Positions 44,001 through 52,486 of a stretch of 64,000 nucleotides of DNA are shown here, in pieces. Each line of letters opens with the position of its first letter. The first letter of the stretch is position 1. The translations under genes and the position numbers were made by a program. This DNA comes from Aricia agestis (lineage: Eukaryota > Arthropoda > Insecta > Lepidoptera > Lycaenidae), in assembly GCF_905147365.1 (NCBI RefSeq), contig NC_056428.1:14166001-14230000 (forward strand), written 5' to 3'. The notes beneath the pieces are model-generated. The model worked only from the letters and a program-made list of their open reading frames with translations. It had not been told where the DNA came from and ran no database searches.

Positions 44001-47000
44001 CTAGAACATTCTTAACAATACTATCGGATACATTATCTACGTGTTTACCACCTTTCGTGGTAGCTATAGAGTTAACGAAAGATACTTGCTGGAAATCTCC
44101 ATCGGAAAGTGTGAAGGCAACCTCCCATCTATCATTAACTTTCTCATAAATAACCTTCAATGGATGACCATTCTCATCTTCCTTGCCCTTAATATATAAG
44201 TCAACATAATCCTTAAACTTATTAATTTTAAGTCTCTCTCCGTTGAGATAAACTTTGACACCCTGAGTGGAGGCCGCTATGTCGTATGCTCGTCTGGACA
44301 TTAGAGCAACTATGTCATCTTCTAACTTGTCCATTTTAAATTTAGCCAAATCTGGACTAAAAGTCACTTTTGTAAAATCATCATCTTTGCCCGACTCCTT
44401 AACCTTCGGTTCGGATGCCTTTGTCATGTTAGATCCCCAGGTCTGTTTGAAATGTTTCTTGTACTGTTTGGATGCTGTCTCCACAGTGAATTTAGTTGAG
44501 AATATATTACACAGCTTGGCACCATAGCCGTTCCTGCCCCCTGTGACCTTTTCTTCCTCGTCATTGTAATTAGAAGATGTCAGCAAGTGTCCAAAGATCA
44601 TAGTCGGAACATACATCTTTTCTTCTTTGTGCATTACCACTGGGATACCGCAGCCGTTGTTGTAAATAGATATGGAGTTCAACTCCTGGTTAATGTCAAT
44701 TCTTATAACATCCATCTTGGGATCTCTCTGTTTATTGTCAGCTGCATTTACTAATATTTCATCAAATATTTTGTACAAACCTGAAATTAAACAGAAGAAA
44801 TAGTGATCAATATATTTTCTTGATAAATTGCATAATTAGTGTTACTTTAAAACAGTTTTTCCTAACCTTTTATACTACGGACCCCTAGTAAATCAGGCAC
44901 AGATTTTCCTTTTAATAAAATAAACAGCAAAAAATCGGATTACGTATGGTAAAGAGATGACTTATATATTATTATATATTATGATATTGTCTATGATCTT
45001 AATATTATTTTTAATTCATAAATACAGTGTAAACTCTATATTATAATGCCACTGAAGGGACTGTGCATTTTATGGTGTTATAGAGAGTTGTCGTTAAATG
45101 GAGAAAAGTAAAATCAAAGCATTTTCGTCACACTCACACACATACACACACAGTGACCTTTTACTGTCTTTTGTATGGGAACCCCCTAAATTTTTATTTT
45201 ATTTAAATATTATTATTAATTGTTAAAGTACACATATATTTAAGACCAATGTGAAATTTTTAAATGCCTACCCCTGTTGCCATTATTGATATTAAGAAAA
45301 GAAGGCCACAAATATCATGTTTGTTGTATAGGACATGTACAACAAACAGACGTACAGACGGACAGATGGACAGACAACGAAGTCTTAGTAATAGGGTCCC
45401 GTTTTTACCCTTTGGGTACGGAACCCTAAAAACGTACACAGCTGTGCAGTTTTTACCAATATTCGTAACTTAAAAGGTACTTCTTATTACTCAATCGTTA
45501 TGATTTTGTCACTATTGAGAGTGGGTGTGATGCTATGTAGAGTGTATCATCGTATGGTAGACAAGCTAAACCAACCAAAGACAAATGATTTCGGCACTTT
45601 AGAGAGTTTGTCGTTAAATCGAGTTACATTACATGGAATTTACACTGTATTTAGAATAAAATACATGTGTGCTTACTAGGTCCTACCTGGTACATAAGTC
45701 AATTGGCGCTGTTGCATGCACTCTTTAGTTTTGTCAAAAACCCACATATTCTCTGTGGCCCGCTCAACAGAACCTATGTATGTGTCAGGTCTCAGTAGAA
45801 TATGTTCCAGTTGAGACTTTTTCTGGTATATTTTCTCGATGGCGCCTTTGTTGCCCTTGGCCGGAGCGGGCGCAGCGTCAGCATTGCCATTTTGAACAGA
45901 ATTGTTCATTTTATTAAACATAGACTGAAAAAGTTGTAATCTTTATGGTTAAAACAATGAGAAATCTAAAAAATATTTTAACTAAAAAAATATATTAACT
46001 ATCTAAAAAAACATATTGTAAGTATAACAGTTCGAAGTAATTTTAAAAGAAAATGTTTTATACAATAGCCTAGCTAATCATTCATTTTTCGGTTTTAGTA
46101 TGAAAGAATAAAATAATTATAAGACAGATTTTTTTTTAACCAAAAAGGAACATATAAAATAAAACAAAATGTATGGGTAGTATTTAATCGAGTGACTGTA
46201 AATTACAGTTTTAGGTGTCAAAATTACTAAATTGGGTTACAGAATTACTATTTGAGCGACTGAGAGTGAGTGACGAGAAATTAACAGAACAGCTACTTAT
46301 AAATTATTTATTTGAGTTACTTAAAATACAAAATGAGCAGCTTTATAATTTTCGAGCGACCTAATGTCTGTTTGAGTGTCAACATTACATCCTGCATTTT
46401 TTTCAATATTTGGCAAATGTAATATTTATACTGAGCGGCATTTTATCTTAAATGAAGTGTTTCGAATACCAAGAACCACTTTGAAAAATACACTAATGAG
46501 CAGAGTATAATGAGCACACATTAAAACAAAAAAAATGAATATGAAATAATTATTTGATAAAACACTTTTATTCAGGGACTACAAGGACAGGGATAGATTT
46601 TTTTTTTTTTATTACTATCAAGCAAATTGTTTGTGAGTAGCTTCATTTGGATAAGAGGAACGACAATTTTATATGTGAAAAAAGTGGTAGCTAACAGAGA
46701 TAGAAAGGATTTCATACTTTGATTTGATGATCCCAAAACATGTATTGTTCTATTTGTAGGAACTTAAGTTATTATATAACGGTAAAAGTTTAGAATCATA
46801 CCCAACGATTTAGAGATGCAGGGGAGGAGGGGGGGAGGGGAAGGGGGGTTAAACCCCGTTTATATATAAAATCATTAATAAATTACAGAAATTATAATCC
46901 TTAACGGAACATCAAAGAAATGTGTAAAATTTTAATGGCCACCTATACAAAAAAAAACTGGCTTCAATTATGATTCAACCATCTAACCTAACTCAAAAAA

Positions 47001-49750
47001 GTCGTATTGGTCCGCAGCCCAACTCATCTGACTGCAACGATTCGTCGCCCCGCCCCCATTCGAATTCGCACGCATTTAACAATATGTAGTTTTCATTAAA
47101 ACACGTATTAAAATATATAAAGTCTCAAATATCAGTAACCAATTATCATTAATAAAGCAGCTCACAAAAGTTTGCTCAAAATTAACTTTTTAGTAACTCG
47201 TAATAAATAACCTCACTTAGGAAAATTGAATCTATATTTAATATTGAAGTTGCCCGCTATGTATTTCCAGTCGCTCACTTAGTAATACAGTCGCTCGGAT
47301 AGAATTTTAATATCTGAAATAGATTAATCGCAATCCACATTTTGCAAGCTCGTTCTGGATTTTATTATAAATCAATATTAGACTGGGTTGCACCAACTAG
47401 CTTTAACTTTAACCTTAACTATAACCGGAAAAATTGACAGATGTTGTATGAGAATATGGGGTGTTTGGACGCCATATTTAACTTTAACTTTACCCACGCC
47501 TCTGGTGCAACCCAGTCTTAGTCGTTAGTTTACTTTGTTTTTCGCTTAGTTAAATTATAATAATACCGCTTATGTTATTAAAACAGTATGTTCATCATCA
47601 GTCGCAAAGTAATTTTTTATTCGCTCGTTTTATTATTTCCCAAAATATATGTAGGTAAACAAATAAAAAAGAAGTTGCCCGCTATGTATTTCCAGTCGCT
47701 CACTTAGTAATACAGTCGCTCGGATAGAATTTTAATATCTGAAATAGATTAATCGCAATCCACATTTTGCAAGCTCGTTCTGGATTTTATTATAAATCAA
47801 TATTAGACTGGGTTGCACCAACTAACTTTGACTTTAACCTTAACTATAACCGGAAAAATTTACAGATGTTGTATGAGAATATGGGGTGTTTGGACGCCAT
47901 ATTTAACTTTAACTTTACCCACGCCTCTGGTGCAACCCAGTCTTAGTCGTTAGTTTAGTTTGTTTTTCGCTTAGTCAAATTATAATAATACCGCTCATGT
48001 TATTAAAACAGTATGTTCATCATCAGTCGCAAAGTAATTTTTTATTCGCTCGTTTTATTATTTCCCAAAATGTATGTAGGTAAACAAATAAAAAATGGTA
48101 GTTAATTTTGAACTGTAATTGAAAATATATGAAATATAAAAATGCAGTCATTTATCTTTTGAAAGTGATTTTTAACGAGAAATACTTACAAAATATGATT
48201 GCAAGCATTACATTTGGTATTTTTAAATGCAGCAGAACGCTGGACGTTAAAAACATTGCGCATTCAGTAATCAGTATCCAAGCATTATCAATTGCAATTT
48301 TAGATAGTGCAGTATATCCTTGTACACAGTACATGGATAGATTTTTTTTTTTTTTATTACTATCAAGCAAATTTTTTGTGAGTAGCTTCATTTGGATAAG
48401 AGGAACGACAATTTTATATGTGAAAAAAGTGGTAGCTAACAGAGATAGAAAGGATTTCATACTTTGATTTGATGATCCCAAAATATGTATTGTTCTATTT
48501 GTAGGAACATAAATTATTATATAACGGTAAAAATTTAGAATCATACCCAACAATTTAGAGATGCAGGGGAGGAGGGGGGGAGGGGAAGGGGGGGTAAACC
48601 CCGTTTATATATAAAATCATTAATAAATTACACAAATTATAATCCTTAACGGAATGTCAAAGAAATGGGTAAAATTTTAATGGCCACCTATACCAAAAAA
48701 AAAACTGGCTTCAATTATGATTCAACCATCTAACCTAACCCAAAAAAGTCGTATTGGTCCGCAGCCCAACTCATCTGACTGCAACGATTCGTCGCCCCAC
48801 CCCCATTTGAATTCGCACGCATTTAACAATATGTAGTTTTCATTAAAACACGTATCAAAATATAAAATATATGAAACCTCAAATATCAGTAACCAATTAT
48901 CATTAATAAAGCAGCTCACAAAAGTTTGCTCAAAATGAACTTTTTAGTAGCTCGTAATAAATAACCTCACTTAGGAAAATTGAATCTATTTTTAATATTG
49001 AAGTTGCCCGCTATGTATTTCCAGTCGCTCACTTAGTAATACAGTCGCTCGGATAGAATTTTAATATCTGAAATAGATTAATCGCAATCCACATTTTGCA
49101 AGCTCGTTCTGGATTTTATTATAAATCAATATTAGACTGGATTGCACCAACTAACTTTGACTTTAACCTTAACTATAACCGGAAAAATTGACAGATGTAT
49201 GAGAATATGGGGTGTTTGGACGCCATATTTAACTTTAACTTTACCCAAGCCTCTGGTGCAACCCAGTCTTAGTTGTTAGTTTAGTTTGTTTTTCGCTTAG
49301 TCAAATTATAATAATACCGCTCATGTTATTAAAACAGTATGTTCATCATCAGTCGCAAAGTAATTTTTTATTCGCTCGTTTTATTATTTCCCAAAATGTA
49401 TGTAGGTAAACAAATAAAAAATGGTCGTTAATTTTGAACTGTAATTGAAAATATATGAAATATAAAAATACAGTCATTTATCTTTTGAAAGTGATTTTTA
49501 ACGAGAAATACTTACAAAATATGATTGCAAGCATTACATTTGGTATTTTTAAAATTTAAATGCAGCAGACGCTGGACGTTAAAAACATTGCGCATTCAGT
49601 AATCAGTATCCAAGCATTATCAATAGCAATTTTAGATAGTGCAGTATATCATTGTACACAGTACACGTGTTAATTATTGGGTACATAAATAAATAAAATG
49701 TAACCGAACAATAAAAATGCCGCCAAGAGTCTCACCTTTATATCAGCCAT
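28876..49750 (-). CDS. Top2: DNA topoisomerase II (complete, at least 18 coding exons)
   Basis: Type IIA topoisomerase: passes one DNA duplex through a transient double-strand break using ATP and Mg2+; nuclear. Exons in transcript order: 49736-49750, 45687-45924, 42881-44780, 42577-42716, 40267-40469, 39928-40076, 38975-39212, 38436-38593, 36652-36860, 36046-36186, 35556-35694, 35022-35145, 32680-32835, 32249-32392, 31246-31362, 30275-30446, 29527-29786, 28876-29028 (4656 nt, 1551 aa); a 24-nt microexon at 33658-33681 is possible. GHKL ATPase: NAADN near 97-101, NGCGIP 126-131, GGRNGYGAKL 165-174, QTK loop 382-384. TOPRIM: EGDSAK from Glu466, DQDQDG Asp546/548/550. Cleavage: Arg809-Tyr810 in SPRYIFT. 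The C-terminal tail (from about 1190) is charged, Ser/Lys-rich, with KKKAAPKRK as a likely nuclear signal. Length is near the usual 1450-1550. All key residues present, so intact. Confidence 0.96.
29527..29786 (-). CDS. Top2: Top2 exon 17 (basic tail)
   Basis: Starts DCLFDSLIEESKKEEKEKTN and contains KKKAAPKRKLMN, a likely nuclear import signal, and SLDSDEEDSIFD. Acceptor GAATTTCAG|AT, donor AAAAAG|GTAAGT. Confidence 0.92.
29787..30274. other. Top2 intron between exons 16 and 17
   Basis: No coding. Rich in ACATGTTG/CAACATGT-like words (about 30030-30210), perhaps a decayed inverted element, but arms are not convincing. Confidence 0.4.
30275..30446 (-). CDS. Top2: Top2 exon 16 (acidic Ser-rich tail)
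   Basis: Acidic serine repeats (EESESGSEVE, DSDAEAPQ, SASDDEDDF), fitting casein-kinase-2-type sites, then KNKGKKPAE. Acceptor TATTACAG|GTG, donor TCAG|GTGGGT. Confidence 0.9.
30488..30743. mobile_element. 256-bp MITE (TGTAACAAAA ends)
   Basis: Inverted ends TACAGTGTGTAACAAAAATA and its near-complement, with TTCACTGTGAAAGTAGCAGC arms. Single ends of the family appear near 23975, 31410, 35455 and 56160. Confidence 0.8.
30813..30878. repeat. 66-bp hairpin
   Basis: TCAAAAATAGTTTACC... and complement, arms of about 28 bases with one mismatch around CGGCAAC. Confidence 0.8.
30879..31245. other. Top2 intron, unassigned
   Basis: No repeat or gene recognised. Confidence 0.4.
31246..31362 (-). CDS. 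Top2: Top2 exon 15 (C-terminal domain)
   Basis: KKMNFSGSSSEGEMSGSDVE and a short basic end. Likely site of Ser phosphorylation, by family habit. Acceptor TTTTGCAG|AAG, donor AAG|GTGGGC. Confidence 0.9.
31461..31595. mobile_element. MITE (GATCAATTTTATTG ends), copy 2
   Basis: Second member of the 18037 family, with GATCAATTTTATTGTGCA at both ends in inverted order. Confidence 0.7.
31853..32011. mobile_element. 159-bp MITE (CCGGTATA ends)
   Basis: Ends AGGCCGGTATAATTAGTCAG and complement-like, inner arms GGCTCTGTGATTGGT / ACCAATCACAGAGCC. CTA flanks both sides as a likely 3-bp target duplication. Confidence 0.75.
32030..32228. mobile_element. 199-bp MITE (GGCCATAGACGGACCGC ends)
   Basis: Inverted ends GGCCATAGACGGACCGCA / TGCGGTCCGTTTATGGCC. 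Lies 20 bp upstream (on the +) of Top2 exon 14. Confidence 0.75.
32249..32392 (-). CDS. Top2: Top2 exon 14 (C-terminal domain)
   Basis: DDPTGVSPASGEKKPKARVK then KSDGLKQTKLNFKKEPKK. Acceptor CTTGTAAG|GAT has a poor pyrimidine tract but frames fit; donor AAG|GTAAGA. Confidence 0.88.
32680..32835 (-). CDS. Top2: Top2 exon 13 (C-terminal domain)
   Basis: AGNKKNRKSIMEIIPSEHGR and RIEPKISEDLIKRIKAAEKA, a short conserved element just after the core, then a Lys-rich run. Acceptor ATTACACAG|GCC, donor CCG|GTAAGA. Confidence 0.9.
32836..33657. other. Top2 intron, unassigned
   Basis: AT-rich, with phrases suggesting inverted arms (TTCTATGAAGTTTTCTTTCT at 33029 and AGAAAGAAAATTTCTTAGAA at 33493), possibly one 640-bp foldback element with GACCTGTGT-type ends at 32945-33590. 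No coding. Confidence 0.4.
33658..33681 (-). CDS. possible Top2 microexon (MDRIKNMK)
   Basis: Twenty-four bases between the exons at 35022 and 32680, both phase 0 at this junction. Reads MDRIKNMK, then donor AAG|GTAATT. The acceptor is the weak TTACAAAG. It keeps the frame and fits a Lys-rich linker, but could be chance. Confidence 0.35.
33978..34099. mobile_element. 122-bp MITE (TAGGGTTTTGTCGTGTCA-like ends)
   Basis: TAGGGTCTTTCGTGTCA / TGACACGACAAAACCCTA. The TA at each tip suggests a Tc1/mariner-type target, unproven. Confidence 0.65.
34145..34805. mobile_element. 661-bp hAT element, copy 1, with 8-bp target duplication
   Basis: Ends CAGTGTTGCCAA / TTGGCAACACTG, flanked by the exact 8-bp repeat CCTCGACA (34137-34144 and 34806-34813). 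Interior is AT-rich with TATGCTAAA words near the right end and no transposase. A close copy is at 49944-50567. Confidence 0.88.
35022..35145 (-). CDS. Top2: Top2 exon 12 (end of core)
   Basis: EKTPAILWRDDLDVFLEKLE marks the end of the conserved core; a Lys/Glu-rich linker follows. Acceptor CTGTCCAG|G, donor GCGCAG|GTTAGT, phase 0 out. Confidence 0.94.
35340..35415. repeat. GC-rich inverted repeat
   Basis: TTGTCACCGCACACGCACCG and its near-complement around GGCACACG. Followed by a single end of the 30488 family at about 35455-35520. Confidence 0.55.
35556..35694 (-). CDS. Top2: Top2 exon 11
   Basis: FNYLLGMSMWMLTKEKKDEL, a conserved C-gate helix. Acceptor ATCCACAG|AG, donor CTCAA|GTAAGT. 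Confidence 0.94.
36046..36186 (-). CDS. Top2: Top2 exon 10
   Basis: GYAPDPIAEWKKKASKMQGL then an acidic insert (EEEEAAESEDEPEPEP). Acceptor TTATCCAG|GC, donor CCAG|GTAGGG. Confidence 0.93.
36480..36600 (+). repeat. LINE/SINE fragment
   Basis: GACGAGAAGAACCGGCGTAA with TTCTCACGGGGAT is common interspersed-repeat text in moths. No frame. Confidence 0.5.
36652..36860 (-). CDS. Top2: Top2 exon 9 (coiled-coil)
   Basis: YEKVEEILREFYNVRLQYYN and RKQFLEGQLQAEADKL: the start of the long helical arm of the C-gate. Acceptor TTTCCAG|A, donor GAG|GTTAGT. Confidence 0.94.
36999..38193 (+). mobile_element. mariner element with broken transposase
   Basis: A 1195-bp element with inverted ends TTAGGTCCTTACATATGAAA (and complement) and TA on each side (36997-36998, 38194-38195). 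Transposase pieces of the mariner family are spread over several frames: an N-terminal block at 37305-37590 (helix-turn-helix-like SQTTSELAAAGFGVSDKTAS, then RIITCDKK holding the first catalytic Asp) and a C-terminal block at about 37905-38070 (PDLAPTDYHFF with the third catalytic Asp). Frameshifts and stops separate them, so it is dead, though its ends are well preserved. It lies in a Top2 intron, transcribed against the host gene. Confidence 0.9.
38436..38593 (-). CDS. Top2: Top2 exon 8
   Basis: EYNTDTTVRFVVSLLPGKLA to FDNNNCLKK. Acceptor ATGTCCAG|GAG, donor AA|GTAAGT. Confidence 0.94.
38975..39212 (-). CDS. Top2: Top2 exon 7 (tower region)
   Basis: PMHPWYKNFRGTVEGYGDKY followed by ITELPVGTWTQNYKENVLEP, the tower part of the breakage-reunion domain. 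Acceptor CCTTTCAG|A, donor TATAGG|GTAAGA. Confidence 0.94.
39280..39560 (+). repeat. old LINE tail
   Basis: CGCATATCTCCGGAACTACA and CATCAAAATCGGTTCAGTAG are typical 3' LINE tail text. No frame. Confidence 0.55.
39739..39818 (+). repeat. 40-bp tandem duplication
   Basis: TACTATGTAAAAACTCAATT plus the next 20 bases occurs twice in direct tandem, identical by eye. Confidence 0.85.
39928..40076 (-). CDS. Top2: Top2 exon 6
   Basis: EYEDNQRIEP..VPILPM then the conserved NGAEGIGTGWSTKIPNYNPR, which holds the isoleucine that bends DNA. Acceptor TTTTCTAG|CAC, donor ATAAG|GTACGT. Confidence 0.95.
40267..40469 (-). CDS. Top2: Top2 exon 5 (catalytic tyrosine)
   Basis: Contains EQSLAMTIVNLAQNYVGSNN and the cleavage site SPRYIFT with the Arg-Tyr pair (809-810). 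Acceptor TTCCAG|GT, donor TTGGTG|GTGAGT. Confidence 0.96.
40555..42528. mobile_element. 2-kb inverted-repeat DNA element in Top2 intron
   Basis: Ends CTTCTCACGGCGC / GCGCCGTGAGAAG, with repeated GCTCGTGATATTAC words in a GC-rich left end (40555-40735) and a similar GGCTCGTTATATTACGCGCC right end. The centre is AT-rich and contains TTTCCTATTTTGTTACCTT twice (about 40966 and 41638). Short frames at 41121-41351 (+) and 41954-42139 (+) show no family I recognise. Likely a decayed DNA transposon. Confidence 0.6.
42577..42716 (-). CDS. Top2: Top2 exon 4 (winged helix start)
   Basis: Reads RSIPSMIDGLKPGQRKVIFT, the start of the DNA-binding winged-helix region, to SAYHHG. Acceptor TTTACAG|A, donor CATG|GTAAGT. 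Confidence 0.95.
42881..44780 (-). CDS. Top2: Top2 exon 3 (ATPase and TOPRIM)
   Basis: A single 1.9-kb exon coding for residues 86-717: most of the ATPase, the transducer with the QTK loop, and the whole TOPRIM metal site (EGDSAK, DQDQDG). Acceptor TTTCAG|GT, donor TTAG|GTGAGT. An apparent start at its first codon is a TTG that continues from exon 2. Confidence 0.96.
44781..45686. other. Top2 intron 2
   Basis: Contains an interspersed repeat at about 45165-45435 (GTATGGGAACCCCCTAAATT to GGGTACGGAACCCTAAAAA). The rest is AT-rich without features. Confidence 0.6.
45687..45924 (-). CDS. Top2: Top2 exon 2
   Basis: Acceptor TTTTTCAG|TCT, donor CCAG|GTAGGA, phase 1 out. Variable N-terminal tail, then the conserved entry to the ATPase domain: KKSQLEHILLRPDTYIGSVE. 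Confidence 0.93.
45925..46591. other. Top2 intron 1, proximal part
   Basis: AT-rich, with a scatter of GAGCGAC/GAGTGAC words (46188, 46253, 46267, 46352). These resemble the GTCGCTC words in the duplicated block that follows. Confidence 0.45.
46821..46848 (+). repeat. G-quadruplex motif 1
   Basis: Four G-runs of 4 to 7 with loops of 1-4 bases, within block A1. The G strand is the template strand of Top2. Confidence 0.75.
47384..47520. mobile_element. 140-bp MITE in block B1 (also B2, B3)
   Basis: GACTGGGTTGCACCAAC and complement at the ends, TTAACTTTAACC-type arms inside. Repeated at about 47804-47942 and 49134-49270 because the whole block was duplicated. Confidence 0.75.
48566..48594 (+). 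repeat. G-quadruplex motif 2
   Basis: Same G-run arrangement in block A2, with one extra G. Confidence 0.75.
49736..49750 (-). CDS. Top2: Top2 exon 1 (MADIK)
   Basis: Five codons, ATG GCT GAT ATA AAG, then donor GTGAGA. It joins in phase 0 to exon 2, which starts TCT ATG TTT. Chosen because exon 2 alone opens with an acceptor, not a start region; the internal ATG at 45921 would give a protein six residues shorter. Intron 1 is 3.8 kb. Confidence 0.75.
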
Positions 49751-49943
49751 CTTGTTTGTTGTACATATAAAACGAGAGCGATCAACGCTTTGCACAATAC
49801 GTCTTTGAAACAAGACAATAGTTGATGATAAAATAGCTTTATTAGCTTTTACACACCATTTTAAAGCGATTTGCAACAAAATATAATTACAGAACCGCCG
49901 AACGCCATGAAATAACGGAATTGACTTGATTTTTTGTGTTTTA
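49751..49943 (-). promoter_or_regulatory. Top2 5' leader/promoter region
   Basis: The 193 bp between the start codon and a hAT insertion. No convincing TATA or initiator could be fixed. Confidence 0.4.
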
Positions 49944-50567
49944 CAGTGTTGCCAACACGACTCATACAAAATTTGCTAAACTGCTGTTAAAATTTTGCCA
50001 AAATTATGCCAATTGCGATAAAATTATGCTAAAAAAATATGCTTAAACTTTTCAAAGTCTCATAAAACGTTATTGTAAAATTAAAAAAATTTCAATTCAT
50101 TTTATGTTTTAATCAATTACGTTATCGAACAAAATATCTTGTTCTTGAACGATAGCTGAATATGCTGCTGATGCACTGTATGTAAATGTATAATAATAGA
50201 AGATTATTATCCAGAACTGAGTAAGAATAACAGCATATTTTTTTTGTCCTCTCTTGGCCAAATTTGATGTATAAAATAGCATTTAAAATTTTTACCGACA
50301 AACGGTTGCGAAGTCTTTACTACATTCATTTGGCTGAAAACGCGTTCAATTTCGGCGTTAGAATGTGGTAGTGATAATAATGAGTAATAAATACTCTTTT
50401 CAGAGTAATTATTACTCTATTTTAGAACACACGCTTATGAATTAAATCGGATCGTTTGATTCATGGTTAAATTTTTATTAAATAATTATATGCTAAAAAA
50501 TATGCTATATGCTAAACAACAAATAAATATGCTAAACAACGTAAAATATGCTAAATTGACAACACTG
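49944..50567. mobile_element. 624-bp hAT element, copy 2, upstream of Top2
   Basis: Same family and orientation as 34145-34805, ends CAGTGTTGCCAA / TTGACAACACTG. Unlike copy 1, no matching 8-bp repeats flank it. Confidence 0.82.
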
Positions 50568-50587
50568 CACTGGCAGTGGCCACCTTT

Positions 50588-51298
50588 CAGTGTTGCCACT
50601 TGCCAGACCTGATCAAAACAAAAATTGCCCTTTCCGACAGAAAATCGCCCATAAGTGCCTGACAGACGTACGAACTTAAAGTACGCGGGTTTTAAGTCCG
50701 CGAACCACAGATTACTAGTATATATTTGCCGCGAACTTACTCGGCTCGCGTCGGTGACACACGAGTACACTGGGTTACCATGTCGTCGACGGAAGAACCT
50801 TTGTGTTATTTAGGAATAATATCATATTACGTTTTAAAAACTAATAAGAAAAAACTAAATCGAAAAGTTTAAGTGTATACGTACGTACATATTTTTCACA
50901 CAGATGAAAACCAATTTTGGTTTCGTTTGACAGCTCGAAATTGTTGCTCTATTCCGCTAGGTATACATATTAACTTTATGGTACCAAAGAGATTTATAGT
51001 TTGGACAATGAATTTTCTACGTCTACATGTAGGTACATCAGCAGCATCAGCTATCGATGAACACCAATAAATTAATATTTTGTTTGATATCATAAAATAA
51101 ATTGAGATTTTGTTGATTATTAAAGATTTAAAATTAAAAACGTTTTATTTGACTGAAAAATGTTAGCATTAAGTACAGTAAATTCTGTCAAAAAAGTGAA
51201 GAAATTAAAAAGTGGCAACATCGTAGTGTCATCTCTTTTTTCTTAGATTGATTTGAAAGGGCAAAGCAAATTTTGTATCAGTTGTGTTGGCAACACTG
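50588..51298. mobile_element. composite hAT-like element
   Basis: Ends CAGTGTTGCCACTTGCC / GTTGGCAACACTG. About 51080-51150 matches the interior of copy 1 (near 34262-34320) in reverse. About 50905-50985 is a fragment of the 5741 MITE family. Confidence 0.65.
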
Positions 51299-52129
51299 CC
51301 TGACGGCTTGCGGCTCGCGAGTCGCGACTCGCAGAGCTGCCAGACGTACGAGCTACGAGTAAAATTCCAAGACGGCGAACTTAAGCGGCAATCTTTAAGT
51401 ACCTACGCGAACTTTAGGTGACACACAGGCGAGTAAGGTCGTCGAGCCGTAAGTCCGCGTACTTACTCGCGTGTCTGTCACTGCCTATAACCAGTAAGAC
51501 AAATCCCTGTAGGGGAATCTAAATAAGCTTAGCTTGATCGATTTATTGAGCCACCTCCGTGACGGTAGCGAAATATTTACTAATATAAATATAAATATAG
51601 CCATAATATTTACTGGTATTACTTGTACTATTATATTCTATTCTGTGCTGGTATGTAAAATTTATTTAAGTTAGGGTCAGTACAGTTAGGCCGTGTAGAT
51701 TCAGAAGCTTGGCTCTACAGACTATAATGAGATCTGATACTTTTTTTACGTCCGTGAGATCTGATTTGTTTTTCACAGGGTAAACCTTATGTGGTCGTCT
51801 CGGCAACCTTTTACAAGAAATTTGTACTTTTTAACCGACTTCCAAAAAGGAGGAGGTTACAAAATATGTTCGTCTGTTTATATTTTTTCATACTCTATAT
51901 TTCACTTAAAAATCGCGGGTAACACCGTGGGGAACAGCTAGTATCATATAATTTTATATTGAGTTGATTAGATACTTCTCTCTTTAATGTTAAGTTACGT
52001 AATTATTTCATTCGGAGTGCCATATTATGATATACTTAATAGTATATAGTATCATGGTATTGTTACTATATGACATAATATTATTATTATTGCCGTAATT
52101 TTGTTTCAGTAAAGAAATCTATACTAATA
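51299..52129. other. intergenic
   Basis: About 51310-51490 resembles 50650-50775 (CAGACGTACGA, TCGCGTG..GTGACA text), probably a MITE pair. The remainder includes a CCGACTTCCAAAAAGGAGGA LINE fragment at 51837. No gene. Confidence 0.45.
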
Positions 52130-52360
52130 TTATAAATGCGAAAGTATTTCTGTCTGTCTGTCTGTCTCGTTTTCACGCCAAAACTACCGAACCGAATGTA
52201 ATGAAATTTTATGTACAGATAGTCTAAAGCCTGAGAAAGGACATAGGCTACTTTTTTAGTGAAAAAAAAGCGTTGTAAGGGGGTGAAAATGCGTAAATTT
52301 GTTCAAATTAAGTTAGTTCCAAAAATTCATAATAGATGGCGCCGTGCGTCTCCTACATCG
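52130..52360 (+). repeat. RTE-like repeat start with (CTGT)n
   Basis: ATTATAAATGCGAAAGTATT then CTGTCTGTCTGTCTGTCTCG, and a GAAAGGACATAGGCTACTTT phrase. Typical lepidopteran RTE-like tail text. Confidence 0.6.
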
Positions 52361-52486
52361 CGCTAGCGCTTGCCCAAAAGTCTTTCTATAAGAGGTGCTA
52401 TTATCATATATGTTTTTTTCGATTGTTATTTCTTTCTTACGTTATTTAATAACTCAGTACTTTATCTATGCAGCGACGTAACCATT

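Larger units (their letters stand above)
46592..49665 (+). repeat. 3-kb segmental duplication in Top2 intron 1 (A-B-B-C-A-B-C)
   Basis: Three block types repeat in direct order. A: 46592-47246 and 48332-49000. B: 47247-47671, 47672-48095 and 49001-49426. C: 48096-48331 and 49427-49665. Each B opens AAGTTGCCCGCTATGTATTT and contains a 140-bp inverted-repeat MITE. Copies are nearly identical by eye, implying recent unequal exchange. Confidence 0.88.

Noticed and set aside
45919..45921. Top2 start at the exon 2 methionine
   Set aside because: A consensus acceptor (TTTTTCAG) lies immediately upstream and the MADIK exon at 49736 joins in phase, so the upstream ATG is preferred; the internal one may still serve as a secondary start.
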